From NCBI GenBank assembly GCA_017591395.1, contig WEDG01007181.1, forward strand, positions 62,001 to 126,000: 64,000 bases of DNA, written 5' to 3'. The notes under the pieces were generated by a model that searched no databases, had not been told where the DNA came from, and saw only the letters and a program-made list of their open reading frames with translations. Shown piece by piece: positions 1-12,138 of the stretch (position 1 is the first letter of the stretch; every line of letters starts with the position of its first letter). The translations under genes were made by a program, and so were the position numbers. The DNA is from Schistocephalus solidus. Lineage: Eukaryota; Platyhelminthes; Cestoda; Diphyllobothriidea; Diphyllobothriidae.

Positions 1-3000
1 GGCTTTGCTCTACATGCGTGCGAAAGGTAAATAGTTCAATTTCTTAACCTTAATCCTAACCTTACCAATAACCCGAAGCTTAAACCTAAACTTAATTTCC
101 CTTGAATTCAGCGTAAATTTAATTACATTCCCGGCCGTTCCTTTTCCCGTGTCCTGGCCGGAGACTATATAACCAAGCTCTGTTGTTACCTAGTTTTGTA
201 TAAATGAAACACGTATCACAAAGCAGCTTACAACTATTACTTATCCTCCGTCACTTCAGACTTCTCATACTTTAGGAAGGCTTGATTAGATCAGTCTCAG
301 ATTCCAACCTCTTACTTGAGTGTTAGAGATTAACTCTCCGAAGCAATTAGCCGGCAGCTAATTGGATTACGCACAACGCGGCATGTGTTCGACCCCGACA
401 AGTGAAATCCCATGTGCTGCCGGAGAATCATTATCGAATGTCAGGCTTTCAGAAAACTAGATTATTGTTTTCTTTTAACCTTCAGTTAAGTAAATTAGCA
501 TTTTGTTGAGGAAAGCAAAGGATGTCTAATTCAGGTCCCCCACGCGTCATTTTCTGGGTTCTAGGTCAAATAAAGTGGGCTCTAGTCTCAGGGAGGAAGT
601 TGTCCTCACACGAGGTTGACAAGTGCTGTGTGTCAACACTTTGTAATGCCGTGTCGCCGGATAGATCTTCGGCGTTGATGCGTCGGTATTCCTAGTTAAC
701 TCCGAAGATGTGGAGGAAATTACTATGCCAAGAAGGGGACAAAAACAAATACGGGTCGACCGTAGAACATCGGTGATTGGCAAGGTGCCCGGCAGAAATA
801 TTGAATGAAAGGGGGCGAAAACAAATGTCAAGCCAAGGACGGCTTGCTGAAACTAGGTCGACAGGGCGGTTGGAAAACCAAGCATAGGATGCGTTAACTA
901 AGGCTCATAATCATGACTTCCAGCACAAAGAAAACCCAACTAGCATTAGTAAAGAAGGAAAGGATGCGTAAGATGCCAAACTAGGCGCCTATCCTAGAGG
1001 TGGCGAGAACACCATCCTGCATGGCTAAATAAAGGCATGGTAAAGTCCAGCTCGAGGGCAATTGTGGCTCATTTGGTAGACAGCAGTCACCGAGTAGACG
1101 TCAACCAAGCATTCCGAGTAATCTATAAAGTGCCCACGAAACACCCCAAGTTCCTGCGTCAGCGGATGCTTGCGACGGCAGAGGCAGTGGCCATACGGTC
1201 GACCAACCCAACTTTGTGCTCGCAAAAAGCATTTGTAGTGGCCCTAAGGCTCCCTTGGCCGAAAACAAACTCAGCATCTGAGTTCACCCCTCCCACCACG
1301 TCACGTCACAGCGACGAAGCAGTAACCCTTCCCCATGCCCTCCTCACCCCTCGCTCCTATAGGACTAGACTATAACCCCAGACCTCTGAACACCTTCAAC
1401 ACTCTCCCCCTTACTGCACATTGGATGTTTAAACCTTTGTTAATCTACCCTCCATTACGTTATTGTAAAGACCTGATGATGAATAATCGAAAAGCGTACG
1501 TGCGCCAAACTCGATTTCTTAAATGCTTATAATGGTACTCTAGCGACCTTTTGTGCCCTGAGTGGACTTTTCATGTTCCACGAGAATTGTGAGAAACTCT
1601 ATTCCAGGATTTCGCGATCTTAATGAAGGACAACGCCGACTGCTTGTATCTAGTGATGGATTCGAGGGAGAGTCCGAAGTGCCGGTCTAGTAAAGCTCTT
1701 GTTCCAGTTATCGTGTTTCCTTTTACAGGAAGGGCATTTAAGGAAAAAAGCCAATGTTCAGGTTAAGAAAAAACTAAGAGGTGCCAACTTGAGGAATCAA
1801 ATGCGGACATTTAAATTTGAAGACGTTAAAGAACGCGGCATCCAATAGTCTGGTTTATATTCTTGCGTGCATCATTTCCTATCCACAATGTCTCGCTTTC
1901 TGGATTCTTAACCAAGCAGTAGGGAGAATTGTCACCTGATTCGATGACGAGCATGAGCATCATTTTAAAGAATATTTTAACCTCTTGTTTCAACGCAATA
2001 GAAAATTGCAACTTTGCTCGCGGTTTTCAGAAATAACGAAAGAAATTAAACGAGGAAGGCTAGGACGACTGTAAGACAACTGCATAACTCGTGCCTCGTA
2101 GTCATTACTGTTTGTGTGCAGGTAGAGTTATCGGTTCTAGGATTAGATTCAGGCTTAATGGTGCCTTTCTAATGTGACCTAAACAGCACTCTCATGAATG
2201 TGAGATCAGCGCCCTCATTTCTGCAAAACTCTGGTGCATAATTCAGGACTAGAACGTGTGTAGCGCGGGTAGATGGGCGGTTTACCTTTTTCGAGTACTG
2301 CACTCTAGCCCACCTCCAGTCGTCCTGAAATTGCCTTCCAATCGGAGAAAAGTGCATGAAAGGCGGAAGAGAGTGAGGTAGAGGCTTCGCAAGTCTACCG
2401 CCCTACCAACTACTTCACCCGCATGTCACTGGGGGCTGCACCTACCCCTGGAACATGTGACTGACTTCATCGTTGGCAATGGTCCAGCTCCCATTGGCAG
2501 TTTATACCGCACATCAGGGTTGGCAGTGTATCATGGCACAGATTACATACTAGTTAGTCGTAAGTCAAAAGGCAAATTTCGGCCCATAACCTTAGGTGGA
2601 CTCATTAAACCAATTGGGAGCAGCGGGTTTATTGCGGGCAAGTACTAAGGCTCCTCGAAACCGCGTGATATGCGCGGGGTGTAGACAGCGGCGAAAGCAA
2701 GGCTGATTAACGGCGCATCTTAACTGGTATAGTTTCCGCCCTCAACTATGACGCACAAACACGAGTCTCTTTAAGAAAATGAAGCCTTGCAATTCATATG
2801 GAAATGGTGAAGGATGGCTCTTTGTGTGAAACGCATATTGGAAGTAAGGAAAATTTTTTATACAGGCGAGAATGAGGAAGACCTTATTTTCATAGAAGAG
2901 GATGGTTAGAGGGTAGGAATTTCGTCAACAATTTTGGGAATCATCGAATCCATTTTCGGCTATCCCCTAGATCCAGTATGTCCTATTTGCTAAAGAGTAG

Positions 3001-4261
3001 TCGACAATTTGCTTTGCTTTTGTGAGAGAGAGAGACAGAGAGAGAGAGAGAGATACGCTTTATTTTGAAAGTATCCTCTTAAAATTTTTAGCAAAAAGGC
3101 CTCTATTCACTGTAGAGCAAATTGGTTCGCAAAAGAGAGCACCGGAAGAAAACAAAAGATGCATAGTAACCGGAAGCTGCAACTGTCGGCATCATGAACG
3201 GTCATCCGTAAATGCGTTGCGAAATTGTGCCAGATTTTCTTCAAAACGGTGCAGGCATCGTTTGCGAACGACCTTCTTATCGTGGTTAATATAACAAAGA
3301 GTTTAATATACCAGTGTCTAATGAGAAAAATGGCCAGCCCATGTACATCTAAGAAAATTCCCATGTGAATGGAGGAGAAAAAATGATGGCTCAAATTTCA
3401 AAGCCCGCCTATTTTTGGATTATAAGCCCACCGATTATACATTGCAGACTGTCACCATCAGCATTACCTACCTTTTGCAACCGATTACTATCCACACACA
3501 TTCACACAGCCGAATAGTGGCTCAGAAGACTTTGACAGGTGGATGCCATCGGAGATCCGGAAGTTTTTGCTGTATACAGGTTTCACAGCCTTCTAAAGTG
3601 CATTTTTAAACGTCTGTACAAACATTTTATGCAATTATTTGTTTCCATAGGGTTGCTTTTTATGCAGGAATCGATTAGCCGTAAAAGGTCTACGTCGGCA
3701 CTGTGAGGACCAGATTATTTATAATGTTAAGAGCGTTGTATACCGTAAAACAACGTAGCCGGATATGAACTGACGGACACCCCCTTATTTCCATTTCAAA
3801 ATCGAGTTGGTCGATCCACAGAAAAGCCGAGCTGCTGACTACTTAGTTGTACTTTTAATTGATATTTGGCAATATCACCTTCTGAGCATGAGTGAGCAAG
3901 GAGATACGACTGCCTAACCAGTCGCTCGAAGACGTGCGCTGTCAGTCAAATGAATTGGGAGTGGGAATAAATTCGTGCCGATTTTGTTGGAAGAAAACGT
4001 TTACTTAAGAGTAACTATAGATGATGTTTTGTTCAAAGTCCTATCTGTTGGCAGATATACCTTTCTTCCATCTTTCGGGTAATAAATGACTTCTGCAGTA
4101 GGGAAACTGTTTATCTTTTGAAGTAATCCACAGATCGAACTAATTCTTGACTCCTAAGTAGGCACCGAGGCGCTGCTCAGGAAGACCTCGCTGCATCAGC
4201 CAATGAGAATATGAGGAAACAATGTCTGGTGCATAGAAGGGGCGGGCGGTAGGGATTACCC
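1..4261. other. Probable intron of the beta-mannosidase gene; no gene recognised
   Basis: No open frame here resembles the catalytic or sugar-binding domains that should precede the mannosidase exon at 5466, so the upstream exons are probably left of the window. Positions 40-110 are an A/C-rich run of degenerate CCTAA-type units. A GA microsatellite lies at 3024-3053. The frames at 1037-1375 and 2457-2648 match no family I know. Calling this intron is inference from the downstream exon. Confidence 0.4.
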
Positions 4262-4860
4262 CCGAGACACTTTCAAGCCTTCCTTCACTCTATATGCAAC
4301 ATAGTGCCTAACGTTGTCATGTTGCTAAATCACCTTATCATGCCCGTCATCGTATTCCGGCCTTTTTGTGTTCAGTGCTTGACTCAAATAAATTACCTGT
4401 TGTTGATATCGATCAGAGGGAACCGTTCTAGACGGCTTAAACAACTCATCGTTAATCACTCATTGATGGTTTCGACAGATACACAGCCTAAATGTACTTA
4501 ACGAATATCCTGCTTCAGCTTTGATATTCAAGATTGACTAGACATCGTCTAGGGTTTTTTAATTCAAGATTATCGGAGCGATCCATTTTTCATCTCTAGT
4601 CACGATACGATGCAATAATTGATGCCCTAAAAGTAACAATTCATAAGTGGTAGAAAGATTTTATGTTGTCTTTCATTCAATTTAAGCGGTATCCAAAATT
4701 CATAGTTTTATATGATTCCTAATGCATTTAAACGCTTGAGAACAGTGGACTTAGCAACTCCATAGTATGTTTCTAATTTCGCTAAGTGTTTACCATTAAT
4801 AATGATCGATTAGCTTTCCCAATCTCAACTTCCAAAGCTCACCTTTAAGGCGTGCAAAAC
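4262..4860 (-). pseudogene. Dead mariner-family transposase
   Basis: Reading the minus strand across frameshifts and stops gives an ordered series of mariner transposase blocks. They are a helix-turn-helix end ('VAKSTVLKRLNALGI'), 'EFWIPLKLNERQ' (equivalent of the WVPHxLxE block), a degraded 'VTGDEKW'-like block ('LEMKNGS'), 'DELFKPSRTVPSDRYQQQVI' and 'KRPEYDDGHDKVI' followed by 'QHDNVR'. The last is the second catalytic Asp block. The order and spacing fit a Tc1/mariner DDD transposase, but stops break every block, so it cannot be active. It sits in the presumed mannosidase intron in antisense orientation. No terminal inverted repeats were resolved by eye. Confidence 0.8.
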
Positions 4861-5465
4861 ATTTTCCCACATGTTAATGTGGGGAGATATCGAGGAACGT
4901 GGGATGAAATAAGAGGTAACGATGCCAGCACTCACTGCGCAATGCTCCAAAATGCCAATATTTCGTGTCGTACAATGCAGTTTGTACGTAATCTACAGCA
5001 GAAACTGTCATGAGGGTTTCACCCCTCTATCTACCGAATTAGGGCTTACCTACTTCGTGGGATGACTCAGAACACAGGACTCAGCACTTGACTCACTTCC
5101 CACTTTACTAAATTGGTCAGGTTAATGACTGTCACGCTTATTGGTGACATAAAAAAGAAGTTATACGGTCACTGTATGAGGATCAGATATGGACTCTTAG
5201 TGCCTTTTTAGCGGAAAATCTCGTGGTTGTTCATAAGTGCTCACTTCCTGACTTTGTATTCCACAGATCGCACCGCTTGCATAATGTTGGCTCCTCTAGG
5301 CTTGGACAAAGAAACAACGACGAGTGAAATGTAACCCATTTTAATTCGGGTTTTCCTGTATTTTGGGGTTCGACCTTGGCAAAAAATTTAAAAAATCCTG
5401 GGCTTTTTCGCACTATCAGGCTTGCAAGTAGAGAGCTCATGTTTCTTGAACTTCCTTCCCTTTAG

Positions 5466-6384
5466 ATGGGCCTACGTGACACAACTAAACCAAGCACTGG
5501 CATACAAAACCCACATCAACTTCCTTGAGAGACACAAATGTTTCCTACAGACTCCCAACGGAGTATTTCCTGTCGGCCAAGGCCTCAGCATGGGAGCCCT
5601 CTACTGGCAACTGAATGATATCTGGGCAGCCCCAACTTGGTCAACTATTGACGCAGCCGGTCAGTGGAAAATGGCGCACTACCTGGCAGCCAATGCAACA
5701 TTTCAGGTCTCCTCGTTGGGTAGAATAGTCATGGCGGTGAAGGGAATAACTACTCTGAAAGTCGTTCAAATCGACTGGATCCCACCGATCGGCAAAAGAC
5801 GGTCATCCCCAAGTTCCATCTACCTTGATATAGCCTGCAAGACAATCAGATCATTTGAAGTGGGTAAGAGAGTTCTCCGGGGGCTACTGCGACCTGATCA
5901 AAGATCATCCAACTGTCCCCAACGGCTCTTTGAGATCGAGATTTCGACAATCGCCAGTACCTGTGGATGTGATCCAGCTTCAGCTGCAAACTGCATTTTA
6001 GTGGCGCGGCTCTATAACGCAGAAACGGAGATTTCTGAGGTCCTACAGTTAGGCAGACCAAAGGAGATAAGTGCGTGGCCCAGCAAGGCAGGTGTATTGG
6101 AGGTGAGTGCAGAGGTCTCCAATACTTCTGGCTATTTAAGGCCACCTTTCATACCCAGTCAGGTGTTTCGGATTACTCTCAGAGCCAACAGTCCCGAGCT
6201 TTTCGTGTGGATGCTCCTGGATCCCAGACTGCAGGTGGATGGTTGGTTTGCTGAAAATGGGTTCCATATATTGGAAGATGGTCCGCACTCCGTTGAATTC
6301 TTTGTTAAAGTTGGTCCTCCCATGACTCCAGAGACAATTGAAAAGTCACTGTTTGTAATCACCCTAGCTTCGCTTGCCAAATAA
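5466..6384 (+). CDS. MANBA: Beta-mannosidase, 3'-terminal coding exon
   Basis: Lysosomal beta-mannosidase (glycoside hydrolase family 2) removes beta-linked mannose from the non-reducing end during N-glycan breakdown. The exon has the family block 'MGALYWQLNDIW' with 'GQWKMAHYLA' after it, and ends in a C-terminal beta-sandwich region with 'SGYLRPPF', 'FVWMLL' and 'GWFAENGF', matching the animal enzymes in order and length (about 305 residues, roughly the last third of an 880-residue protein). The nucleophile glutamate lies in an earlier exon, not visible. The start follows a pyrimidine-rich acceptor ending TTTAG at 5461-5465, so the exon enters in phase 2 (one base completes the codon). The ATG at 5422 in the same frame is inside the intron and is not a start. 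The frame is intact to TAA at 6382-6384. 'NAT' and 'NTS' sequons suggest glycosylation, as expected for a lysosomal protein. It converges on the PMCA gene 5.7 kb away. Confidence 0.93.
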
Positions 6385-6385
6385 A
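6380..6385 (+). promoter_or_regulatory. Poly(A) signal overlapping the beta-mannosidase stop codon
   Basis: AATAAA at 6380-6385 contains the TAA stop (6382-6384). If used, the 3' UTR would be only about 10-30 nt. No cleavage site can be proved from sequence alone. Confidence 0.5.
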
Positions 6386-6604
6386 CGTCTGTTTACACTA
6401 AAAAGACAATTCGGATTTTGGGACTGGAGGAACTAGGGGGCGGAAGGAAATGCTTATGCTCCCTTCCCCGGAAGGAAACGGTGATAATACAAGTGGCTTG
6501 GCGCTAACTTCCAGGCAAATGAGGTTTGGGATAATCTCGAGGTTGGGGATGGGATGAACGTTAAGATTAGGGTTATGGTTAGTGTTGGGGGTCATAAATA
6601 GTAG

Positions 6605-6745
6605 GGGGACGCTCACCGACCAATTCCAGGGCTCAGTCCTCCCGTTATGCCTTGGGGCTCACTCTTGAGCCTCGGGTGGGGCACCACCTGGGGTTGGGTG
6701 TGGCTGGAAGAGGAGGGCTAACAGGCCAGGAATGACCACTCCGTT
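6605..6745. repeat. Fragment of the fold-back/SINE family (compare 35479-35762)
   Basis: Shares 'gctcaccgac', 'tcccgtt.tgccttgggg' and 'cacctggggttgggtgtggctgg' blocks with 35479-35762 and 46655-46745, in the same order. Confidence 0.5.
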
Positions 6746-7734
6746 TGGGTTAGTGTTAGGAAACTTAACGCGTCGCCACCTTTACTTGAGGGGGAGGGCG
6801 TACTTATTCCCCTGCTCTGCTTGAGGGGCTTGTAAGCAGGCCTAATTCTGTCAGGAACATAGAAAAATGTTGGAAGATGTTCAAATGGGAGGGGGTAGCA
6901 GAGAATGGAAAACCTACGAAGAGGGATTTTCACAGGAGGCAGTCCAGCATTCTGTAAGGTCGGGGATGGGGGTGACTAAACATGAAATACAAATAGGTGC
7001 TGGCTACAAAGGCTTGTCCCATCTACTTCCAGAAGTTATAAAAATGCGTTAGAAAGGGACTTCTTTTTTGGACCGGGTGGAGTTAAGGCGGATTAACAAC
7101 TACAATGACTAACAGCAGCCTGGACATGCACATCTTAATAAAAGCTGGTTAAAGCGAACCAGGCAATCGAAAAATGTCTTAATGCTCCTAAAGGTGGCAT
7201 CTCCAAGTTACCGGAGGACTATGATAAGGACTGAGATCAATTATTGTGAATTGATGCGAAGGTTGGAGTTCCAGATTCTTGTATGAGTAAGGAAGAAGGC
7301 TGGTCTAAGAGTGGAACGATCTGTTTATTATTCTGAGCTTCCGGACTCGTGCAGGAGTCCATCGCCAACATGATTGCCCACGCCGGAACCAAGACGAGCC
7401 GAGACTTTATTGAAGCCAGGGCACTAAAACGAGGGCTCAAGCGATCGGTGTATGGATCTGGCGTCGGCATACAGATGCTTGCACAGTCACCACTGAACTT
7501 ACGTTATTGATCGTTGTACCACATATAAGCGTAGCCCCGTTTTTGTGGTTGTCACTTTCCCTCATGCTGGACACCTGCATGAGTTCGAAAGCATAACAAA
7601 CAAATTGCTAGAACATTTCCAACAAAGACCAGAGAGACTTCATTATTAGCTATCATCCGTCAGCCATACCCAAATCCAAGGTAGTGCCCAAACCGAGGCT
7701 TGAAACAACGCCCTGTTGATCAGAAGAACAAAGT

Positions 7735-7913
7735 TCTATCCAACTGGCTATGACGGCTAATAAATAAGCCAGATATGACCGTTCCAGTCACCCTCGAATT
7801 TGTTGGAAATGTTCTTCTATCTATACTACTAGCCGCTGTGCGGCTGCTGGCGGGACTCAAGAGAGTCTGAAAGCAGAATGGGACTAAGGAGTCCCATAAC
7901 CGATCGGTAAGCA
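7735..7913. repeat. Copy of the fold-back/SINE family
   Basis: Carries 'cggctaataa.taagccag', a 'ccgttccagtc' block, 'agccgctgtgcggct.ctggcggg' and the terminal motif 'ccgatcggtaagcacct'. All of these recur in the element at 35479-35762. Confidence 0.6.
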
Positions 7914-10900
7914 CCTGTCGTGAATGAACAAATATGTTGTTCCCGTGCTCGACCAGTTTTCTTTACTCAAAGCAGCGATAGTAAACAGTTAAGGAAACAC
8001 TAAAAAGTCTAAATAAGGGAAGGGGCCGTAGGTCTCCCAGTACTACTCACCGCGTACGATTTAGTAACCGACAGTCTGGTGATGTGACAGGCATTAAAAG
8101 GACGAGCTCCGGTGCCTTTGAAAGCATCATAGCCCCCAAGAGGCATCTTGCCTCTTCTGAACACCAGTAGTTCGATGATCGCGAGTGGTGTAACTGGCTA
8201 GTCTTCAGTCAGAGCAGTGTATACTCGGGCGTCAGTCGAATTGCAGTGAGGCAACATTACAAAGTGGTCACCTCGCTCTTCCTTCTTGAATTCATTCACC
8301 AAATGACTGCGGATGGGCGTGGGCGAAGGGGTAGGCAAAATTAAATTTACGCATGTAACACACCTTTTTGGCTCCGCCTATTTGACGCCAAATGATAATC
8401 CGTTTGGGCGGACAGTAGGGCTCATAAGACAAGGAGCAAATAGTTCCCTTACGAGAGCCAGCTGAGGTTCACCGATTGGCAGTGTTCCTCAAAGACCTCT
8501 TCTTCACCCAAACGGCCCTAGTAGTAGATTATCCTTACTAAAAGGTGGCGAAACACAGTATTTGGAAACAGCATATTTACCCTGAATACGCTTCTGAGGC
8601 GCCAACTCAGCCTTGTTGTTTGAAATCCGGTACAAATGTCTTACAGTTCGTGGCTCAGTCAGGGCAGAAAGGATGGGTGATATCCATTCGCCTCGTAGAC
8701 TACGGAATCCAGATTTACTTGCACCCCCACCCTACCCCTCCAAGGAAATAATCAACTACGAACTATTCGGCGTTTAAAGCATGGGCAAGCAGGACGGTAG
8801 CATCCATGTTCCGCACAGTTTAAGGCCACGTCACGCCAATTTCATTACCCTGGCTAAGGAGCTGGGAGAAAACAAGTTTCTTCCTGATGCGTCGATCGCA
8901 CCCTCTGCCCACCTGGGTTGGCGGCCAAAGTGCCACCCGTCAGTGAAACGACTCATAACCGGACGCGGGACAGTCTTCGATCCTGGGTCAGCTTCGTCTA
9001 ACCGAGTTACAGAAAGCAAGCCTTTATTGACAGTAAACAGAGTCAGCCACGACCACACTCACAATCGAACCTGGGTCACGAGCCGATCCCTTCTACGGCG
9101 GAGAGAGAACTCAAGTCCTCGTTAATTCAGGCGCCAGCGGACAGAACTGCTAATCCGGGCGATAACAATGGAGAGAAGACCGTAGAAAAAAAGAACACAT
9201 ACACACACACACACAGAGAGAGATCTTTCAACTGCAATGATATTTGAAAAATCCTTTACAGAGGGACACTTCTGAAAATATAAACTACTCAACTAACAGT
9301 TTCATCTACGCGTATTTTGTGTGTAGTGAGGCAGTAGGAGAGGGTAAAAGTTGAGCACCTGTATCTAAGACTGCAGCTGTTGTGACGGAAGTTAAAACCT
9401 GGCATGACGTCCGGCTGTGTATCATGTTCATCATACACACACATGTATATAAATGTGGGCATACCTGGCTGAATTCTTACATAGAGCGCGTGGCAGGCAG
9501 CAACTATGAAAATAAAACTTCCCATTGGTTCTTTCGAGAGGACAAGAGAGGAAGGAGGAGGGATAGGTAAAATTACAAATAGACGCGCATTACCTACGCA
9601 CACACACACACACGCGCACGCACTGGCCGAGAGAGATAGAGAGAGATGCGAAACCGGGGTCGGTAGCAGAAACAACGATCCGAAGATAGTAAAACTGACA
9701 GCTAGCAACTTGGTATAATCTAGGTTCGATTTTGTGGGTGCATATCCTTTTATAACTCATTCTGTGTCGCGTGTGTGGATTACTGGTGGTGGTTGTGTAG
9801 TATGCCGAGACTTGCGAAATTACACAAGTGAGATCACAAGAAGGAGGGGGGGGAGGGAGGAGAGTTTACAGTGGGGGTGGAAGTGCATATGCACTGGAGC
9901 GCAATGATCTTTTCATCTCTCAACTCAAACACGCACATTCACGCAGACGTCCTTACAATACTAAAAGTATTTGAAAATAGAAAAAAGGCGTGCAACCAGA
10001 TACCCAAGATGAACTTGCGTTCGAAGTTGAGAAACATCTAGAGGAAGCGGTGGATGTATGGGGCGGGGAGATAGATGGTGAACGCCGAATCAGCATATGT
10101 ACTCATAACCCAGGCCATTTCAAGCAAGGGCAGTGACGAGCCAGCAGTTCATGATTCGGAAGACGAAAACAGTCATAATCACGGAACACAAATAGCCAAA
10201 TATCATAAGCCAGTTCACTCAGAATGTTCGGATCAGGGGGTGGGCAAGAAGGGAGAGGAATGAAAATTTTCAGAAGAGTCAGGCAAATTTGATGGAAGGC
10301 CGGGATATCCACGTTGACTGAAGAACATAAGGGGGGATTAGGGGTGGTATTTCGGATAGAAGAAGGTGGATTCGGGTCGTTTCGTTGATGTGGGATAGGC
10401 GTCCGGCTGAGCAGATGGTTCGGCGTGGGATTCTGGGTCCTCCGGACTGCGAACGCTAAGGTTAGAGGCATGCTGCTGCTGACGGCCCAGCGACGGTTGA
10501 GCAAACAACGTTTTATGAAGGGAGTTCACGCTGTCCCGGGGAAGCCCAGAAAGCCTGCTAGGAATGCTTGTTTGAAAGGCGTTGGCCACCCGAATCTGTC
10601 AAAACCGAATAAGGCAATTGCATTACGTGACAGGAAGTGAACTTTGAATTTTAAACAGACGGTCAACGACATAGAGGTCGAAGTTGAAGTAAAAACAAGA
10701 CTACAACAGGAAAAAATGCAGGAATTTGACTGAGGTGGAGGGGTATCATTAGTTACGGCAATAAAAGCCTTAGGGGGTTGTGCGAAATGACTTAAACAAA
10801 TTGCAACCAACCTGTGCATGACGACGCTAAAGCAGGAAGATAACTTGTAAGAAGGATAGAGGCAGGCCCTCCTCAGCGGTTGGCCTACTAAGCCCTAATT

Positions 10901-11448
10901 TGCGACAAAAACAAACTGCGTGGAAGTCGCGTCGAGAGTGGCATTCCAACCGCACTCCCAACAACCTTTTCCGCGGACTTCAGTGCAGTCTGAAAATACG
11001 CAAAGGTTGTCAGATGGTACAGCTAGCGAGCAGTTCGTATCAGAGGGTGCTTGTCCACCTTGTCGGTTCTCACTTGAGTAACAGGACATTAACTTACCGG
11101 TTGGCATGGCGAAAGGCTCTCACCTAAGCGCCCCATCACCTCCATGCATAAAACCGATGTCATGCTTACGCTGCTGTTTCTACTACAGCTACTATTAATA
11201 CCATGACCATTCACAGGCGATTAAGCCAGTCGGCGGCCAATTGCGGTTACCAAACGCGTCCGCAGTAAGGGGCAAAAGTGCATAGTCCAAGGGGAGGGTG
11301 GGAGGGGGTGGGAGGGGGAGCGGCATGCATCTGGCGGGGAGCGGGGACGGTAGACATCCAGGACAGGCACAAGGACGCATGCAACAAAACGCCGACAGCA
11401 CTGACAACCACTAAAGAGCAGCGACGGTGGTCGCGAGAAGTCGCACTC

Positions 11449-11695
11449 ACCACGGACAGGGACGGTATGCTGGCAGAAGCAAGCGAGAAGGGCGACCCCG
11501 TGGTACTAATGGTAAGGTCTCGGTGTCTCGGCGGACAAATGAACGGGTTAGTCTTGCAAGCGAAGAATTGGAGGGGAAACGGTGAGAAGGAGGTATAAAA
11601 CTAAAAGACTAGGCAACAGTTTAAATGCGCTCACAGAGAAGAGAGAGGAGGAGGGGGGGGGGAAAAAGAGATGGGAATGGATTGGTCGAGCTCAG
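11449..11695. repeat. Segment B, copy B0
   Basis: Nearly identical to 13977-14206: shared 'cacggacagggacg', 'ggcagaagcaagcgagaagg' and 'tggattggtcgagc', plus long stretches between. It lies just downstream of the PMCA 3' end, while its sister lies upstream of the last exon, so direct repeats bracket that exon. Confidence 0.85.
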
Positions 11696-12043
11696 TCGCA
11701 GACGACACTCGGTGAAGCGCGTGTCTCCACACAGTCACCTCCTTTACCTGACGAGGTTTTCAAGGGAAGGCAAAATATCAACAACCACATACACATTGTA
11801 TCTGTAGGTATGTGTGCGTGTGTGTAGCACGTAGGGCGAAGCTGGTTGTGCTTCAAAGTAGAAGGCTCGGCAGTTCACGGAAAGTAGCTATAGGCAAATA
11901 TGGGCATACATATGATTCAGTTAGCTCCACCGCAGACGTACAGTTTGGTGCTGATCGCGAGGCGACACGATGACTCTTCAGCATCAGACATGAGACTATA
12001 GGCAAGGATGTGCAAAATCATAATTTTGCATAGGAGGAATGCG

Positions 12044-12049
12044 TTTATT
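12044..12049 (-). promoter_or_regulatory. Poly(A) signal of the PMCA gene
   Basis: AATAAA on the minus strand about 90 nt after the TAG stop at 12141-12139, implying a short 3' UTR of roughly 110 nt for the long-tail isoform. Confidence 0.6.
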
Positions 12050-12138
12050 TATGCATTTGTAGAGAGGTCGCTGCATTGTACAGGCCTCCTGGATTTTCTT
12101 CCTGTGTCTGCTACTCCTAAAGGGGTAGGCGGAGAGGA

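Larger units (their letters stand above)
6386..11448. other. Intergenic stretch between converging genes; no gene recognised
   Basis: It holds TTAGGG-like degenerate units around 6560-6590, fold-back-family fragments (6605-6745 and 7735-7913), CA microsatellites (9197-9214 and 9598-9614) and a G-rich run (9841-9866). The 139-codon minus frame at 9289-9708 runs through the CA repeat and is low-complexity. I found no splice-bounded frame with family similarity. Confidence 0.5.

Noticed and set aside
2457..2648. 63-codon plus frame as a mannosidase exon
   Set aside because: No resemblance to any part of the enzyme and no convincing splice sites.
5422..5465. ATG at 5422 as start of a complete beta-mannosidase gene
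   Set aside because: It lies before a clear 3' splice site, and the catalytic two-thirds of the enzyme would be missing.
9289..9708. 139-codon minus frame
   Set aside because: Runs through a CA microsatellite, has no domain, and no splice or start context.
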